The notes under the pieces are model-generated. The model worked only from the letters and a program-made list of their open reading frames with translations. It was not told the origin of the DNA and searched no databases. A stretch of DNA of 64,000 nucleotides, taken from NCBI GenBank assembly GCA_005408345.1, contig SEMN01000321.1, positions 186,001 to 250,000 on the forward strand, in the 5' to 3' direction. Of this stretch, positions 11,655-24,148 are shown piece after piece. Source of the DNA: Macquaria australasica. Lineage: Eukaryota; Chordata; Actinopteri; Centrarchiformes; Percichthyidae. Within the stretch, counting starts at the first letter, position 1. Each line of letters starts with the position of its first letter. The position numbers and the translations under genes were made by a program.

Positions 11655-12440
11655 TATTAGGCACAGCGGTCCTTTGAGCTAAATGCTAACATCAGTGCTA
11701 ACCTGCTGATGTTTACCATGTTCACCACCTTAGTTTAGCATGTTAGCATGCTAACATTTGCTAATTAGCACTAAACAGAAAGTCCAGCTGAGGCTGATGT
11801 CATTAGTTCTGCAGGTATTTGGTCATAAACCAAAGGACAAATTCAAACTTTGACCTGATGATGGCGCTGGAGGAAAACTTAAAGAGTAACTTCAGCCAGT
11901 TTAATAATCTGGCTTGCTCTGCCAGTTAATCGACTAAAGATGGCGCCGAGTAGTACGGCTCCGTCGTTTTGCGAATCCCACCGACCTTGCAGCTATTTGC
12001 TTGCTTATTTCTTGTTTTTATATATAACCTAGTTATTGTGTATTGTGCTGCAAGGGGGGAGCCAAAACATAAGAATTGTGATGTACAGCAGTGATGTATG
12101 CTGGTACTATAGTACGGCCCTACATCACAACCAGGTGTGGTCACAGGTACAACAGACCACACCCAGCTGTGATGAACCTTTATAGGTTGACAGTTATATG
12201 CTTTTAACTCATGGAGGCCCATGCAGCTTTGTTTTTCATCCTCCCAAAGTCACAAAAATTATTACAATTCATCCAGAGGGGAACATGAATGTCTGAACCC
12301 AACTGCATGGATATCTAGCTAATAGTGATAATCTAATAATAGTGAGGTATTTCACTTAGAACCACAAAAGTCAACCTCATGGTGGCGCTAGAGGAAAAAT
12401 CAGATCACCAAAGTCAGCAGGATTCATCCTCTGCAGACTA
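11655..12440 (+). mobile_element. ATGCTAAC-type fish repeat interrupted by an insertion
   Basis: The left part (about 11655-11885) carries TTAGCATGTTAGCATGCTAA, GCTAATTAGCACTAAACA and CCTGATGATGGCGCTGGAGG. The right part (about 12240-12440) carries AATTCATCCAGAGGGGAACA and CTCATGGTGGCGCTAGAGGA. In copies I remember these parts are continuous, so about 350 bp in between look inserted. Similar but shorter ATGCTAAC-rich pieces occur at 32255-32350 and 32785-32850. Family name uncertain. Confidence 0.5.
11886..12239. mobile_element. inserted sequence inside an older repeat
   Basis: This block splits the repeat at 11655-12440. It contains AAGATGGCGCCGAGTAGTAC, the kind of opening often seen at the 5' end of vertebrate LINEs, then unrelated unique-looking sequence. 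Exact insertion ends and target duplication were not resolved. Confidence 0.35.
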
Positions 12441-15400
12441 TGAATGTCTGCCTCTATATTTTTATTACTTTTTATTTGTCATCATCATCATCATCATCAT
12501 CTTGGCTCTTGGTGGAGAGTCATTGTGCTTTTTAACACCCTGACAACAACATTTCGGAGGAAGATGCTGACTTCTTGAGATTCTTTTGAATTTCTGTCTT
12601 TGCATCTTTTAACCACAAACAACCAAATCTGCCTTCAAAAACAGCAGATTGTTCCTGCAGCTTATGTTAAATGAAAACACATAACCAATCAAACACGTCT
12701 TATTAATCCAACATATGCTCCATAACATATGTTCTATCACAATCCGTCTCCTTCCTGCAGTAGATCATCTCCAAGACAAACATTTGAGCAAAATCCTGTT
12801 TTCTAAAGTTAAGAAGGCTGAATGTTATTTTAATTACACAATGTTGCAGCTAGTGTGTTGCACCCACCAGTGGGTTCATCTGCATCTTCATTTTATCTAA
12901 TGGTGTCTTGGCTCAATATGAGTCAAAACAAAATGAGTCACTGGAACAAAATAATACAGAACATGCCCAGTATGTGACACTGTGACAATGTGGAAAAATA
13001 ACCTTTGAAGTAACTTACGGAGAAATTTAAGAGGAAAATCAGGGTCCAAGAGTCTGTTGTCATGTTAAGTAATGTATCTTGTCATGTCAATTCTGTCCTC
13101 GTCTTCAGAGTTTTGTAAAGCTTTTGTGAGGCCAAAGACAAATCTCCACTCTCCTAGGCAATGAAGTATTCATGTGGTATTTGTATCCTAAATGCATTGG
13201 TTAAATAAATCATGACGTGGCACAAAAGAGTTTCTACAGACTGAGGACAGTGAAGTCCATTTATCAGCCAGAGCTTCAATGAGTTTGACAATTCCCTGAG
13301 AAAAAATGACTCACAAATTCAAAAATGTTCCTCTTGTACTTAAAACATTTAAATCCTCCCTGTCCAGGAACCACATCCAATCACTGCAGCTCCGACCCAA
13401 GGGAGGAAGTCCACTTTTTCTAAGATGCTGACATTCCTCTCATAAGCTGGATCGTTCTCGCTGGCGTTTTAAACGTTAGCTTGTGTGCTGACGAATAAAC
13501 TGACAAGATGCTCTAACACATTAAACCATGATCATGGAAAATACTTTCTGATTGACTTGCAGCCTCCCATTAAAATCTCAGAACAGCTCATACATGCTAT
13601 GTTGGTAAATCAACGACATATTCAAAATCTAAAAAGTTTGGCCTGCAATAACAGTCAGAGAACAATGGGATACTGGTCCTCCCCAAGTTCACACACAAGT
13701 CAGGGTATCAAGAATACTTCCGGGCACTTGGACCATTCTTGGCTGTATGTGGACTTCGAATCGGGACAGTTCTTGGGCCAAGTACACACAACAACACAGA
13801 TTAAGAAAGGCCTTAGTTCTCAACAGTCCCTAAGCAGTCCATCTTCCCCCTCCTGCTGAGGGTTTTTATTTCTTTTTGTGCCATTCATGCTTATTTCGCT
13901 CTCTGTTGCTGCAGTGTTTCTTGCTGCAGTATTTTCTCCTCCACTTTTTGACAGAACTGCCCCGTCACCAAAATGACTTTTGGTCCCACACATGAAACAG
14001 AAGTCACATTTATGGGTGAATATGAGACAACTCAATGAATAAAATATGAATGGGGTGAAATGAGAAATCTGTCCTCCTAATTATCTTTTTTAAAATTTCA
14101 TGGGCATTTTATGATCTTTCATGGTTATTTTTGCCCCGAGCCTCCATTAATTTCTGACCCTCCAGCAGTCGTGTTCAGCTCAGCAGACCGCTCGCTTCCT
14201 GTTTCTGGGCGACTTGGTGATTCTGTTCCAGATGAGTTGAAATATTACACTACTGAATTTTGGCGTCTCACCTTGATGATGCTACTGAAGGGCACAATGA
14301 CATGCTGGACGTTGAATCAACCTACAGGGACGATGATAGGATTCACGGGTCTCTACACATTCGGGTCTCTTCGCCAACATGCTGATGTGTGTTTTATATT
14401 TCATGCGTCACCAACTTTCTGTGCCGAGGACAAATCCCTCCAACTTCATCCAAACATTTTTATTTTGTTCCACAAGGCAAAAAGGCTTTTCAAATTCTGT
14501 CCGGCTGAGTAGACAAGTAGGGGGAAGGGTTTATTCAGGCATCTTAAAAGTCCTGTTCATTTTGTCATGAACAATGTTAGGTGTCTGACACAAACAGACA
14601 GCATCAGCTACCTGCAAGCATCTGACCAAAACCAGTCACAGCACTGGAGAGGAGTCAAAGTCCACAATCAGACAGCAGAAGAAAGATCAAGGAGGACATC
14701 TACATCTACAAAGTCAAGGTGCTTTACATGATAAAGTTTAAAAAGACACAGGTAAGAGAGAGATGGGGGCTGCCATCTCTCTCCATATACAACCACCTGT
14801 TCTTAAGGGGTCAGTATGCTTCAAATAAAGTGCTTGTTGGATCGTCAGGCAGCTTCTGAAACCCCCTCCCTCCCACTTCTTTCTGACGCCCAAATCAGGG
14901 AGGGAGAATTTTTGTAACTTTCCGAAATAGGCAACCAAACACAAAGTAAGCAGGACTTTGCGGGACATAACTACTTCTGTCACTTTTCATGCGTACAACC
15001 GACTGCAACACCACGAATGTCTCTGAGCAGAGACAGACGCATCGTGTTGAGAGCCAGGAGGCTCTGACAGCAGGCCGCCTTCCAGTGTGGCTCTTCAGAG
15101 CGGCTTTAAACACATTTGCCTTTAGACGTGGTCGGACGACACTTCGTATTAACTAGTTTTTTCAAGCATACCCCAGCCTTCAGGTCATGTAACGACCTGA
15201 GTAAACCTGAAAGACTGAAAAAGCCAATAAATGGACTGGAGTTAAGATTATCTTTGTTTTGTTTATTTTTATTTTTTAATCAGATATTGGGAGCCATAAG
15301 ACTCCAGGGGGATTATACTCAGCAATTGGACTTAAAACTTACACGTAAGTTGAGCTAAAAATGAAAGACGAGTTGATTTGACTTCATGAAATTTTGTACA

Positions 15401-15567
15401 GTTGCATCTTAATATTTCTATGAAGCCGTCTCACTGAACTCCGGTGCTTCTTGTCTTTTGAGGAAACTCGAGCTGTTGTGCTAATATGTGCAATTTGATG
15501 TGACATTTTATTGATCTCTCACCCTTTCCCGGGCATGGAGGTCAAAGGTCAGATACAGTGCTGCGTT
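12441..15567. other. no gene seen
   Basis: A TCA tract lies at 12479-12501. Frames of 124 codons (13485-13859) and 133 codons (14111-14512) have no splice sites, domains or coding-like third positions. A frame of about 60 codons around 14975-15155 is slightly protein-like but unsupported. Confidence 0.5.
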
Positions 15568-15604
15568 CCAGATCCAGATCCAGATCCAGATCCAGATCCA
15601 GATG
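15568..15604 (+). repeat. CCAGAT hexamer tandem repeat
   Basis: About six perfect copies of CCAGAT. In one frame it encodes alternating Ser-Arg, which explains the Arg/Ser-rich reading frame here. Confidence 0.95.
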
Positions 15605-16514
15605 GGCTGACGTGCTCAAGGACAACTCAGCAGGTGGATGCTTGATTTCATTGCCTCAGCTACCTCCTCCCCCCTGTAGTTACTGTACCATCCTGTCGCC
15701 CCCCCCCACATGCAGCAGTACTGTACTCAGTGGTGACGACTGTGTTAATTAGAGTGTCCTACTTTCAGCTGCTTGTGAACTTCTGCTGCACTGTAGTGTG
15801 CAGGAAGAGTTTCCCAAAAACATACAAAACAGCCAGAGGTTCAGTTATTAATGATTAAATGCAATTACACTCGGTGGCCTTTGTAGTGGCTGCATGTTTA
15901 CATGAAATAAGACAAAACCCTTAACACCAATTATTTTAAACTATTTCAGATTAAGTCATTTAATAATAATAAACATGCAGTGGCCTTTTCCTATAAAACT
16001 ACAACTGAAAATATAAACAGTGTGATAAATTGCCCCGAGGTGAGTTCGGTATGTGAGGTCGTGCTCGGCAGCGGGCCTCGGAGGTGTGACAGGACATCCT
16101 CACACAGCAAACTGGATCTTATCGAACTCAAATCAGAGGATGCAGTGACCGCTTTCTGCCTGTCCCTTTGCTCTGACGTTTTACAGCTTTCTGGCACTCG
16201 TTGAAAAGACTCCACACTGAGATAAGAGGTGAGAAGAAGGGAAAAGATGTCTGTGCTGGAATAAATAGCAGGATTTGTTGTGTGTGGAGCAAAGGGCTGT
16301 GAAAAAACCTGTCTTTGTATCACTTTGTTCCTCCATCTCTCACTCTTTCCCACTTCTCCTCGACAAAGGATACGAGGACTTTCACGCTGTTTTTTTCTGT
16401 CACCTCTTTTAAAAGGGAGACAACTGTTTAAAAGGCACATTTATTTATCTGTTTTGAGTCAGATGTGCTGCCACAAATCTGCCAGCGGCTCATGTAAACA
16501 GGCACAATGACAAG

Positions 16515-16640
16515 CCTTTGGAGAGCGTGTAAACCGCAGGCTTTTAAAGCTTCGATATCACTGTTTGAATACTGAAACACCTCGCGCTCCCCGGGGAGCA
16601 CGGCAACTTTCTGCTCCAAATCGATAGAAAACACAAACCT
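16515..16640. promoter_or_regulatory. possible conserved regulatory segment
   Basis: Repeat-free, balanced-composition block with TTCGATATCACTG, a CTCCCCGGGGAG palindrome and AAATCGATAG. It has the look of a conserved non-coding element. Inference only. Confidence 0.2.
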
Positions 16641-16827
16641 CGCTGTTTCATCCAAAATCCTTTAGGCATCTCTTCTGCTTTAATACTGCAAACAGTACTC
16701 CAAAGTGTTTCTCTTGTAGTGGGACTGTTTGTGTGTACAAAGTGTGACTTGATGTGTAATTGATTTTGTTAATTCCGTTACAGCAGCCGTGTTCAACAAC
16801 AGCACGAACGCTGACTTTGCAGAAAAA

Positions 16828-17140
16828 TAATGGTTTACAATACATGGCCAAAAGAATGTGGACAGTCGGCTTCCAGTTGGGGTTGAGGTCAGGGCTCTGT
16901 GCAGGCCAGTCAAGTTCTTCCACACCAAACAAGAAAACCATTTCTTTATGGAGCTGCTTTGTGCACGGGAGCATTGACATGATGAAACAGGAAAAAAACA
17001 AACACACACTGTTGACACAAAGCTGGAAGAACTCTATTGTCTAAAATATCTCCGTACGCTGTAGCATCAAGATCGTCCTTCATCAGAAGTAAGCGGCCGC
17101 GACCAAACCATGAAAAACAGTCCGTACTTCTGGCCATACA
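16828..17140 (-). pseudogene. Tc1/mariner-type transposase relic
   Basis: Minus-strand frames give YGDILDNRVLPAL, then VNAPVHKAA, then in another frame FGVEELDWPAQSPDLNPN. This is the middle-to-late part of a Tc1-family DDE transposase, the enzyme that cuts and pastes the element. In the family the NAPVH motif is preceded by the second catalytic Asp; here that position reads Val. The third acidic residue after SPDLNP is also absent because the frame runs into terminal-repeat-like sequence (ACATGGCCAAAAGAATGTGG at 16842-16861). At least one frameshift and a C-terminal deletion make it dead. The N-terminal DNA-binding half was not seen. Confidence 0.8.
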
Positions 17141-17689
17141 TTATTTTAGTAGGACATCTTCCTGTTTTCTGATCTGCTCCTGTGTTAACTTACTATTAAT
17201 GTAAACTTCTTCACAAACAGAAAAACTGTTCAGAGTTACTAATTAATTCCAGTCAATTCCACTTTGCCATTTTTTTGACCGCTGTTAAGCCACCAATGAA
17301 ACTCAGCACTTTCTGCACACACATTTCACCTTCTACGTCGTCCAGCATCTTAAAGGGCATGAGCCCTCCCTTTCCTGATTGGCTGTCAATATGAAATCCT
17401 CACTGGAAGTTGAATAGCAAAGCAGAAGTAACTGAAATTAATTAGGGAATGAAAACAGTATTTCTGTTGAAAAACAGAAGCCAGAGCAGCAGAGTGGTGA
17501 GTCTGATGTGAGTCTGTTGTTGCACAAATGGAATTAATGCTGTGGAAATTTACCTTGTGGGCCATTATCGTACGTGTAATTCTACCGCCAATGATTTATT
17601 GATTTAAAAAAGCAACAAACAGAACCTTTAACTTCTGGTGAGTCATGTATACCCTGCTGGTTTCAGACCTCGCACAGCACAAACAGAAG
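17141..17689. other. no gene seen
   Basis: AT-rich sequence. 17280-17440 has the feel of an old fish repeat (TTCCTGATTGGCTGTCAATA) but I cannot place it. Confidence 0.4.
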
Positions 17690-17900
17690 AAGAGCGGATG
17701 GGTTAAGTCGGCTTGTCGATCCCCACGTGGCTCCGTGAACAAAGAGACACACATAGTCACAACAGCTACCCGTCAGAGAGCAGCTGTCGCGCCTGCAGGG
17801 CATTGTTTGTCGACGGTGCGATATGCTGAGCGCTGAACACAGCCCCCAACAGCCGGGCTGGGTGGTGGAGAGGATGTGAGGCGAATGAGGAAACATGTTA
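17690..17900. promoter_or_regulatory. possible conserved regulatory segment
   Basis: A GC-richer, CpG-containing, repeat-free block (GCATTGTTTGTCGACGGTGC, then CAGCCCCCAACAGCCGGG) in AT-rich surroundings. The overlapping short frames in both directions have no splice signals. It could be an enhancer or conserved element; not tested. Confidence 0.2.
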
Positions 17901-18097
17901 GCACCAGTTTACCAGGAGCTGCGCCGCCTTTCTCTCACGTTCCACCTGTTAAGTGATGTGCGATCTTTTTGTAGAAACAATCAAACCTAATTTAGAGATA
18001 AGAGCAGGCAGGTGAGATGTTCTGTTTTCTGATTACCTTTAAATCCACATAAATGAGCACATGGGTGATAAGATTGTCACCAGATAGAGCAGTAAAT

Positions 18098-18455
18098 TAA
18101 AGCACTGTTTCACCCAAATTACAAAAAACAAACAAACAAAGCATTGGTTTTCTCATTTACCTCCAGTTGTATCTATCCATCATCCTTGGAATGACTTCAT
18201 ACTAAAGAAATAGTCTCTTTGCAGATCGCTGACTGTTGCGTTCTGTAGGTTAATCCAGAGTAACAGGGGCACTGCTTCATTTTTTGAGTGATTTTTCAGT
18301 GTTTCAGCATCACCAACTACACTCCACTTATCTCCATTGTATTAGGGTGGAGGCAGAAATCTCAACACTTGGACAAATACAACCAAAACTATCTGCATGG
18401 GTAGATACAACCAGAGGTGCAGTGAGATTGGTTGAACCAACCCTTTAAAGTTCCT
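18098..18455. mobile_element. old interspersed fish repeat ending in CCCTTTAA
   Basis: TTTCACCCAAATTACAAAAA at the left and GGTTGAACCAACCCTTTAA at the right match a fish DNA-element family I have seen ending at TTAA. The interior is non-coding. The family is not named with confidence. Confidence 0.4.
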
Positions 18456-20204
18456 CTAATACACAGCAGAGGTCTGATCTACTGAGCCACATTCAGAGGT
18501 AATGGCAGGTTCCTTTCACCATATTAATAAGAAAAATAAAAATGCATCTCCAGTCCACATGCAGGAGCATTCATGTGCAAATCAAACAGGCAGCAAACAG
18601 CTCAGATAGTGACACAGAAACTAAATCTAAATGTGTATACCTGAGCCAAAATTTATAGGAGTTTAAAGAAAGTCAGGAGCTGGAAGTGTAACCAACATTA
18701 ACAGGTTCCTCCAGTCTGTTTGAGCTATGGTGGCCAAAAAATATAAAGATATGCAGCATATTTAACCTGGTTCCAGACCTCTGAAATTGCCAATTTTTCT
18801 TTAGCCATTCAAAAATGTATCGTACGAAAACAACCAAACCAATCGGAGCGCTGGAGATGGGATTAAGGATGGGGAGCTTTCTGTGCCAGATCCAGAGAAA
18901 TAGCCACAAAACTGTAAAATTAATTCACATGAGATTGACAAAGCTGTACAGTTCAATTTACAGCACTAACAACTCTTAAACTGACAAATTAAAAGTTGAT
19001 TTGAGTTAACTGCTCCAAGTCATAACTTCGACTGATAATGACTACGACAGGACAGAAATCTCAGTCTTTACTGATCAATTAGGGAAAATTATGGCAATTC
19101 AGTCTAATTATCAGTCTAGCTTTAGAATACAATAGAAACAATGTAAGAGGTAATTAGAGAAGAATCATATTGTGAAGAGGTAATATATCGCTCTGCTAAA
19201 TACCAGTTCCCATCCTTCTTGGCTCACTTGTAGCAGCGTCTCCATCCTTTTCAGAGTTACATTTATAGACGGACAATGACAAAGAGACTGTGGGTGGAGG
19301 TGTCTGAGTGAGCGGTGGAGCTGAAATGGCAACAGGTGGGGAATTGTTTTTGTTCCAAAACCTTGCAGGGAGGCTAGACAGAGACAGTCTGGAAAGTTTC
19401 AGACGTAGAAAGTTTTTGAACAACTTCTATTAACGTTTTTTTCTACCCTTAAATCAGAAAACATAAGAAGAGAATTTGTATGAAATGCTGTACAAATGTT
19501 TGGGACTTTTAGAGTACTGTTAGGATGTGAGATCTTCACAGTCTTTAGCACAACAATTTCTGTGTTTTTGGACAATCAGCAAGTATCACGGTAGGCAAAA
19601 AAAAATCAGCTCTCCACAAAGAAAAGCCAATCTCCTCTCACACTGAGAGACGAAGCATCATCTTACAGAGGAATTGACGAAAGAAAACACGAAGTATCTC
19701 TGAACACTGTGGCTTTCACTATCAAAACACATCTAGAAAATGGGGTTGAACTCCGATCAATAATGGTCTGGCAGACAAAGATCAACAACAAAGTGAGACG
19801 AGAGGCTGATTTTGGATCTCTGAGCTGATGTAGCAGCCGGCTGAGTGCCGAAGACGTCAAGACAGAGCTGAATGAGAGTCGACATCAGAGACTGAGAGGC
19901 TTGTTTGTTTGGGCTTAAAAATACAGAACTGGGCTGCAGACTGAAAACAGGAAGTCAGGCTAATGCATTTCATTTATCAACCTGTCTTTGATCTCATGGA
20001 CACCTTATGCAGATAATGAAGAGCCGAGCCCTCACTGGTTGGATATACCTCATGTTGAATCAAATAAATTAGTATAAAGTCACATGTTGTTTATCTATTT
20101 GGTCAATTCATACATGAGAACCAATCAGAGCTTGTCAACTAAAAGGGGACTCATCAGATTAGTAGATGCAGCTGGTTGTGCCACACAAGAACAATGAACT
20201 GTGG
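18456..20204. other. no gene seen
   Basis: Mostly AT-rich, no long frames, no splice-flanked blocks and no repeats recognised. Confidence 0.5.
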
Positions 20205-20350
20205 ACTGAATCCAAGTTGGCACTCACTTGGTTACGGTTAGGGTCTTTCATGGTCTTAGTTCAATACAGAAAAAGTTTGCAGCGACATGAATTGTGAGAC
20301 ACGACGTGTTCATTTAACATTCAACCAAAACCACAATCTTTCACCAACCA
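20205..20350. repeat. fragment of a dispersed AACCATGATCTTT-type repeat
   Basis: GGTTACGGTTAGGG and AACCAAAACCACAATCTTTC resemble blocks at 25535-25690, 39425-39560, 47690-47880 and 56155-56275. All look like pieces of one fish repeat containing AACC-rich sequence around a GATCTTT or AAAGAT core. Grouping is by eye. Confidence 0.35.
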
Positions 20351-22555
20351 TAACCAGCGTGCTTTTGTTGGCTGCAGGTGCGGTACATAAATGTGGCTCT
20401 TCATTCACTCAGGTCGGGTACATATTTTGGCCGGTATGGAGCTGTAAAGCAGAGTTGTGGGTGCAGGCGGCGGCAGGCTGAGTGCAGCAGCGTGAGCACA
20501 CTGGAGGAAACCTGATGACAGCAGCAGAAAAACACTGGAGGTGACTCTCAACCTGACTGACTCATCTCTCTCTGACGGTGTGACCATTCATCTCCTCTCT
20601 CATGCTTATTCTTTTATTTCTTCGTCTCTCTCCCTCCCTCCCTCTCTCCCCCCGTCTTGCTGCTTTCTTTTCTTTCCGTCTCGTCCTCTCTCTCAAACTC
20701 CATCGTGACAAATTGCATGCACATTATTACATTTCAGAACAATTACCAGACGCTGCCATCCAGAGAAACTCACAATAACTACAACATTGAGATTTAATTA
20801 TTCTATCACCAGCATGACAGACAACATAAATGGGAAAAATGGCCCAAATAACAACACAAACATGCTGCAAAAAACATCTACGTCCTTGAAGATCTCCCAG
20901 TAAAAGCCTGATCCCAATAATCCATCTACAGTTACCTAAGAAGAGACTGCTCTTCTCCAGGAGAGAAGAAGTTTTAGGGAAAATTGCACTTGTGATGTAG
21001 GACAGATGAACAGATGGTGGAAGCAGTTCTTCAGATGAAAGATTGAGGTTGTATTTATGATGTTGACTTAGACCACAAAGTTTCTCAGAGTCTGGGGAGA
21101 GAGGAGCTATTTCAGGAGTCAAACGTTGTGCTGGTGACACAGCAGGTTGCACAACGCTGCATCATAACGCTGCGATGTCATCGCTGCATCATGCAGGCCA
21201 AGGATATTTTAAAATGTTGCAAAGTATTTATAATGCAAAGTATTTTATTGCACCATATGTGGATATTGCAGTTCTTTGTTCTAAAATAGGGAAGCCTGTT
21301 CCTGCCAAGAAAAATAAAAAATAAAAACTTAGGAATTGATTTAATCAGGGTAAGTCTAAATTAAAAATTTAACTTACTATGTCATAACTTTGACTCAGTA
21401 TCTTATTTTTAATCTATTCTTTTCTCTTCCTGGAGTAAATAAGCTAATTTAGTTTTATTACACTTTCACTTCAAAAGACACAATTTTATTTATTTCTTAC
21501 ACAAGAATAATTTTTATTAAATTCTAAAGTCACAAATGTAAATTTAGTAAATTTCCATATAATTCTTCTTTTAGAAATTCAAAGTCTTATATAGTCTTTA
21601 AGCTGTATGTTGATATGCAGAATTAACTCTTATGTAAATCATTAATTTTCATTTCCATTCTGTTAGCGCTTTAAAAAAATCTTATTTATATCAATATTAT
21701 ATATCATATTTGGTAATGTATATATAATATGTATATATATATTTTGTGTAATGCCAAGCTGTCTGTTTTGACAGCAGTTACAAATATAAATAAAAAAATT
21801 AATTAATATAATATTTAAAAGTCCTCAAACTGAGGATGCAATAAACAACCCTGCTCTCATCGTGTAAAGTACAAGATGAGCAGGTTTTTTTGTGACTTTC
21901 ACGTCTAAAAGCTGGCAGCTACTTCCCTCATGATAATGTTCATTTTGTTGTTAATTTGTTAATTGATAACAGTTGATAAGAAATCAATTGTTTTATTGTG
22001 TTCTGCCTCTAAAGAAGAGCATGACAGGAGAAGTTAGAGCCACTGCTGAAGGACGCTGGTTGATACAGTTCAAAAAACAGCTGTTGTGTTTTACAGAAAA
22101 AAAATTTCACCCAGTGAAGTACAGCTGAAAATAAAAGTCTCCATTAATGGCCCATCTGCAATAAACACGTCATCACTTTGGTTGTTGAAAGCTATAAAAG
22201 CTGCAACTTCACCAGCAGCAGCAGAAGAAGCCTAATGAAAAATAAGTGCTGTTGTGGAGCTGCAGCTGCATCAACACTGAACATAAGGAGACACGTTCCC
22301 ACAGTGCTGCCTTCATCCTCTTGATATGGAAGTGAAACGACTGCGCGCCTCCCTGGGAGCACTGTGAGGTTAGCATGTCCTCGTTCATAGCAGCAAGTGT
22401 TAAAAAAGTGCATGTTTTAATGAAAAGCGCAGAGCCTGAGTGCATCTTCAGCCTCTGTTTATAGACTCAACAGGATCCTCAGAGGACTCGGATGTTGTTC
22501 AGGGACGAGCAGCAACAGAGATGTGTTATTATTTGTTGTTAGGATCCTCATTAGC
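20351..22555. other. no gene seen; pyrimidine-rich and AT-rich stretches
   Basis: 20618-20700 is C/T rich. 21200-21830 is strongly AT rich with TATATA runs near 21715-21745. A minus-strand frame of 141 codons at 20727-21152 shows no domain or splice structure. Confidence 0.5.
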
Positions 22556-23434
22556 TGACCTCCACCTCCAGTGACTGGTCCTCCACATACACATGGCTTT
22601 GTGGAGGGATGGAGGTAAGTGCTGCCGCGCTGCAAACAGGAGGCCAGGAGTCAGGTCCCTAATGAGCTCCACTGTCATGGTGGTTTGGACCCAGAAGACA
22701 GGTGACAGAATCTGGTCTCCACCAGGGGCCAGCAAGGTCAAAAAGTCAACCGCTGATTACACTTATTTCTTTATCCTATATTTCTTTACTTTTTATGGAA
22801 ATCTGAGGGTACATAGTTGAAACAGCTCCATTAAAGTTTCCACAAGGATGATTCATCTCATGTGCAGGGTGCAGGAGTCCGGTCAGGCCGCCTGGACACT
22901 CTGTAGATATTAAGTGAGTTGTGAGAAATTCACTATTTGAAAAATCTGACACCTTCTTTAAAAAGGTTTACTGAAAGCACAAACTATAAATTGTAAAAAC
23001 TGCACTCTCACAGCTGTCAGTGGAGAATCTTGTGTCTCTGAAATGTGAACTATTTAGTATCTGAGGGAATCACTCTCTTGGTTTGATTGAAGCTTATGCA
23101 TTTAAAAAAAAAAGATATTTAACGAGTATTGAAACCACATCAAAACACTGTGATGAAGTCTATGAAAAGTTTCTGTAAAGCAGCTTTGACTGTTATGATG
23201 TTAAACAGGATGTCTAGTCTCAAATGTAATCTCCACAAAAAAATATTGTCTTATATTTGGGCCGGTACGATGTATGTTCGGTTCAGTTTAAAGGTGTAGT
23301 TCACTACATTCGACAGATGCTGGTACCTGGATCCCACAGACATCCTGTTAATGAGCAAAGCTAGGCTAATCTCTCTGTAGCATTTTACCATCTCAAACAA
23401 ACAGCAAGAATTAGAAGCTCATTCATGCCTTTGT
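22556..23434. other. no gene seen
   Basis: The start (GGATCCTCATTAGCTGACC, 22542-22560) resembles a known fish repeat. A GGATGGAGGTAAGTGC donor-like site at 22607-22622 has no convincing exon in front of it. Otherwise unremarkable. Confidence 0.4.
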
Positions 23435-23830
23435 TTCCAGCAGGGTGGACTACAGTAACGGCCTCTCGTCTGGTCTTCAACAAACGTCAGCTCATTCAGA
23501 ACGAGAACCAAGAAAACCGAGCACATCACTCCTGTTCTTAAATCTTTACACTGGTTTCCAGTTACTTACAGAATAATGTCAGGGTGAAGGTGCTTTTAGC
23601 TGCAATGCTGCACACAGATGGAACCAACGTCCTGAAGATCTCAAATGCGCCAAACTTTAGCCACTTTCAAATCTAAATCTGCTGTTTTCCTGTGCATTTG
23701 CTCGACTGGTTTCTTTTATGCACTTTTATTTCCTTTGTTGCATTGGCAACTTAAATCTTATTACTGCACTGTAACTGTATTTTATTCATTGTATGTATTT
23801 TGTGTGTGCTTGTGAATGTGCTATAAAAAT
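23435..23830 (+). mobile_element. non-LTR retrotransposon ORF2 C-terminal remnant (L2/Rex1-like)
   Basis: Translation at 23531-23563 gives PVLKSLHWFPV, a motif from the region after the reverse transcriptase domain of L2/Rex1-type LINEs in fish. GGACTACAGTAACGGCCT upstream gives DYSNGL, also expected there. The frame is interrupted by indels. A diverged FKSKSAVF segment and AT-rich 3' untranslated sequence follow. This is the end of an old element; the rest of ORF2 is not present. Confidence 0.6.
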
Positions 23831-24115
23831 AACACTGTCTTGCCTTGACTGTTCAGCGTTAAATTTAACCTTGCTTTGGTATCATGGAATCAAATATTCA
23901 GATTTTAAGTTTATCAGATTCAACATTCTGGTTTGTAATTTCTTGTATTTATTACTGTTTGTGCTCAGACGTGCAGCTGGACAGCATCACGCAGCTTTTC
24001 TCTGCTTCTGGATGGATGTAAAAAACAAAAAACAGCTGTACGTGTGTGTGCACTCCTGAGTAACAAGATAGATGGATTATGACAAAGCAAAGAGAGTGTC
24101 GAGGGAAGTGTGTGT

Positions 24116-24148
<33 letters not shown>

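Noticed and set aside
22593..22820. Donor-like GGAGGTAAGTGC after a short ATG frame
   Set aside because: The possible exon is only about 43 bp and sits beside a fish repeat fragment.
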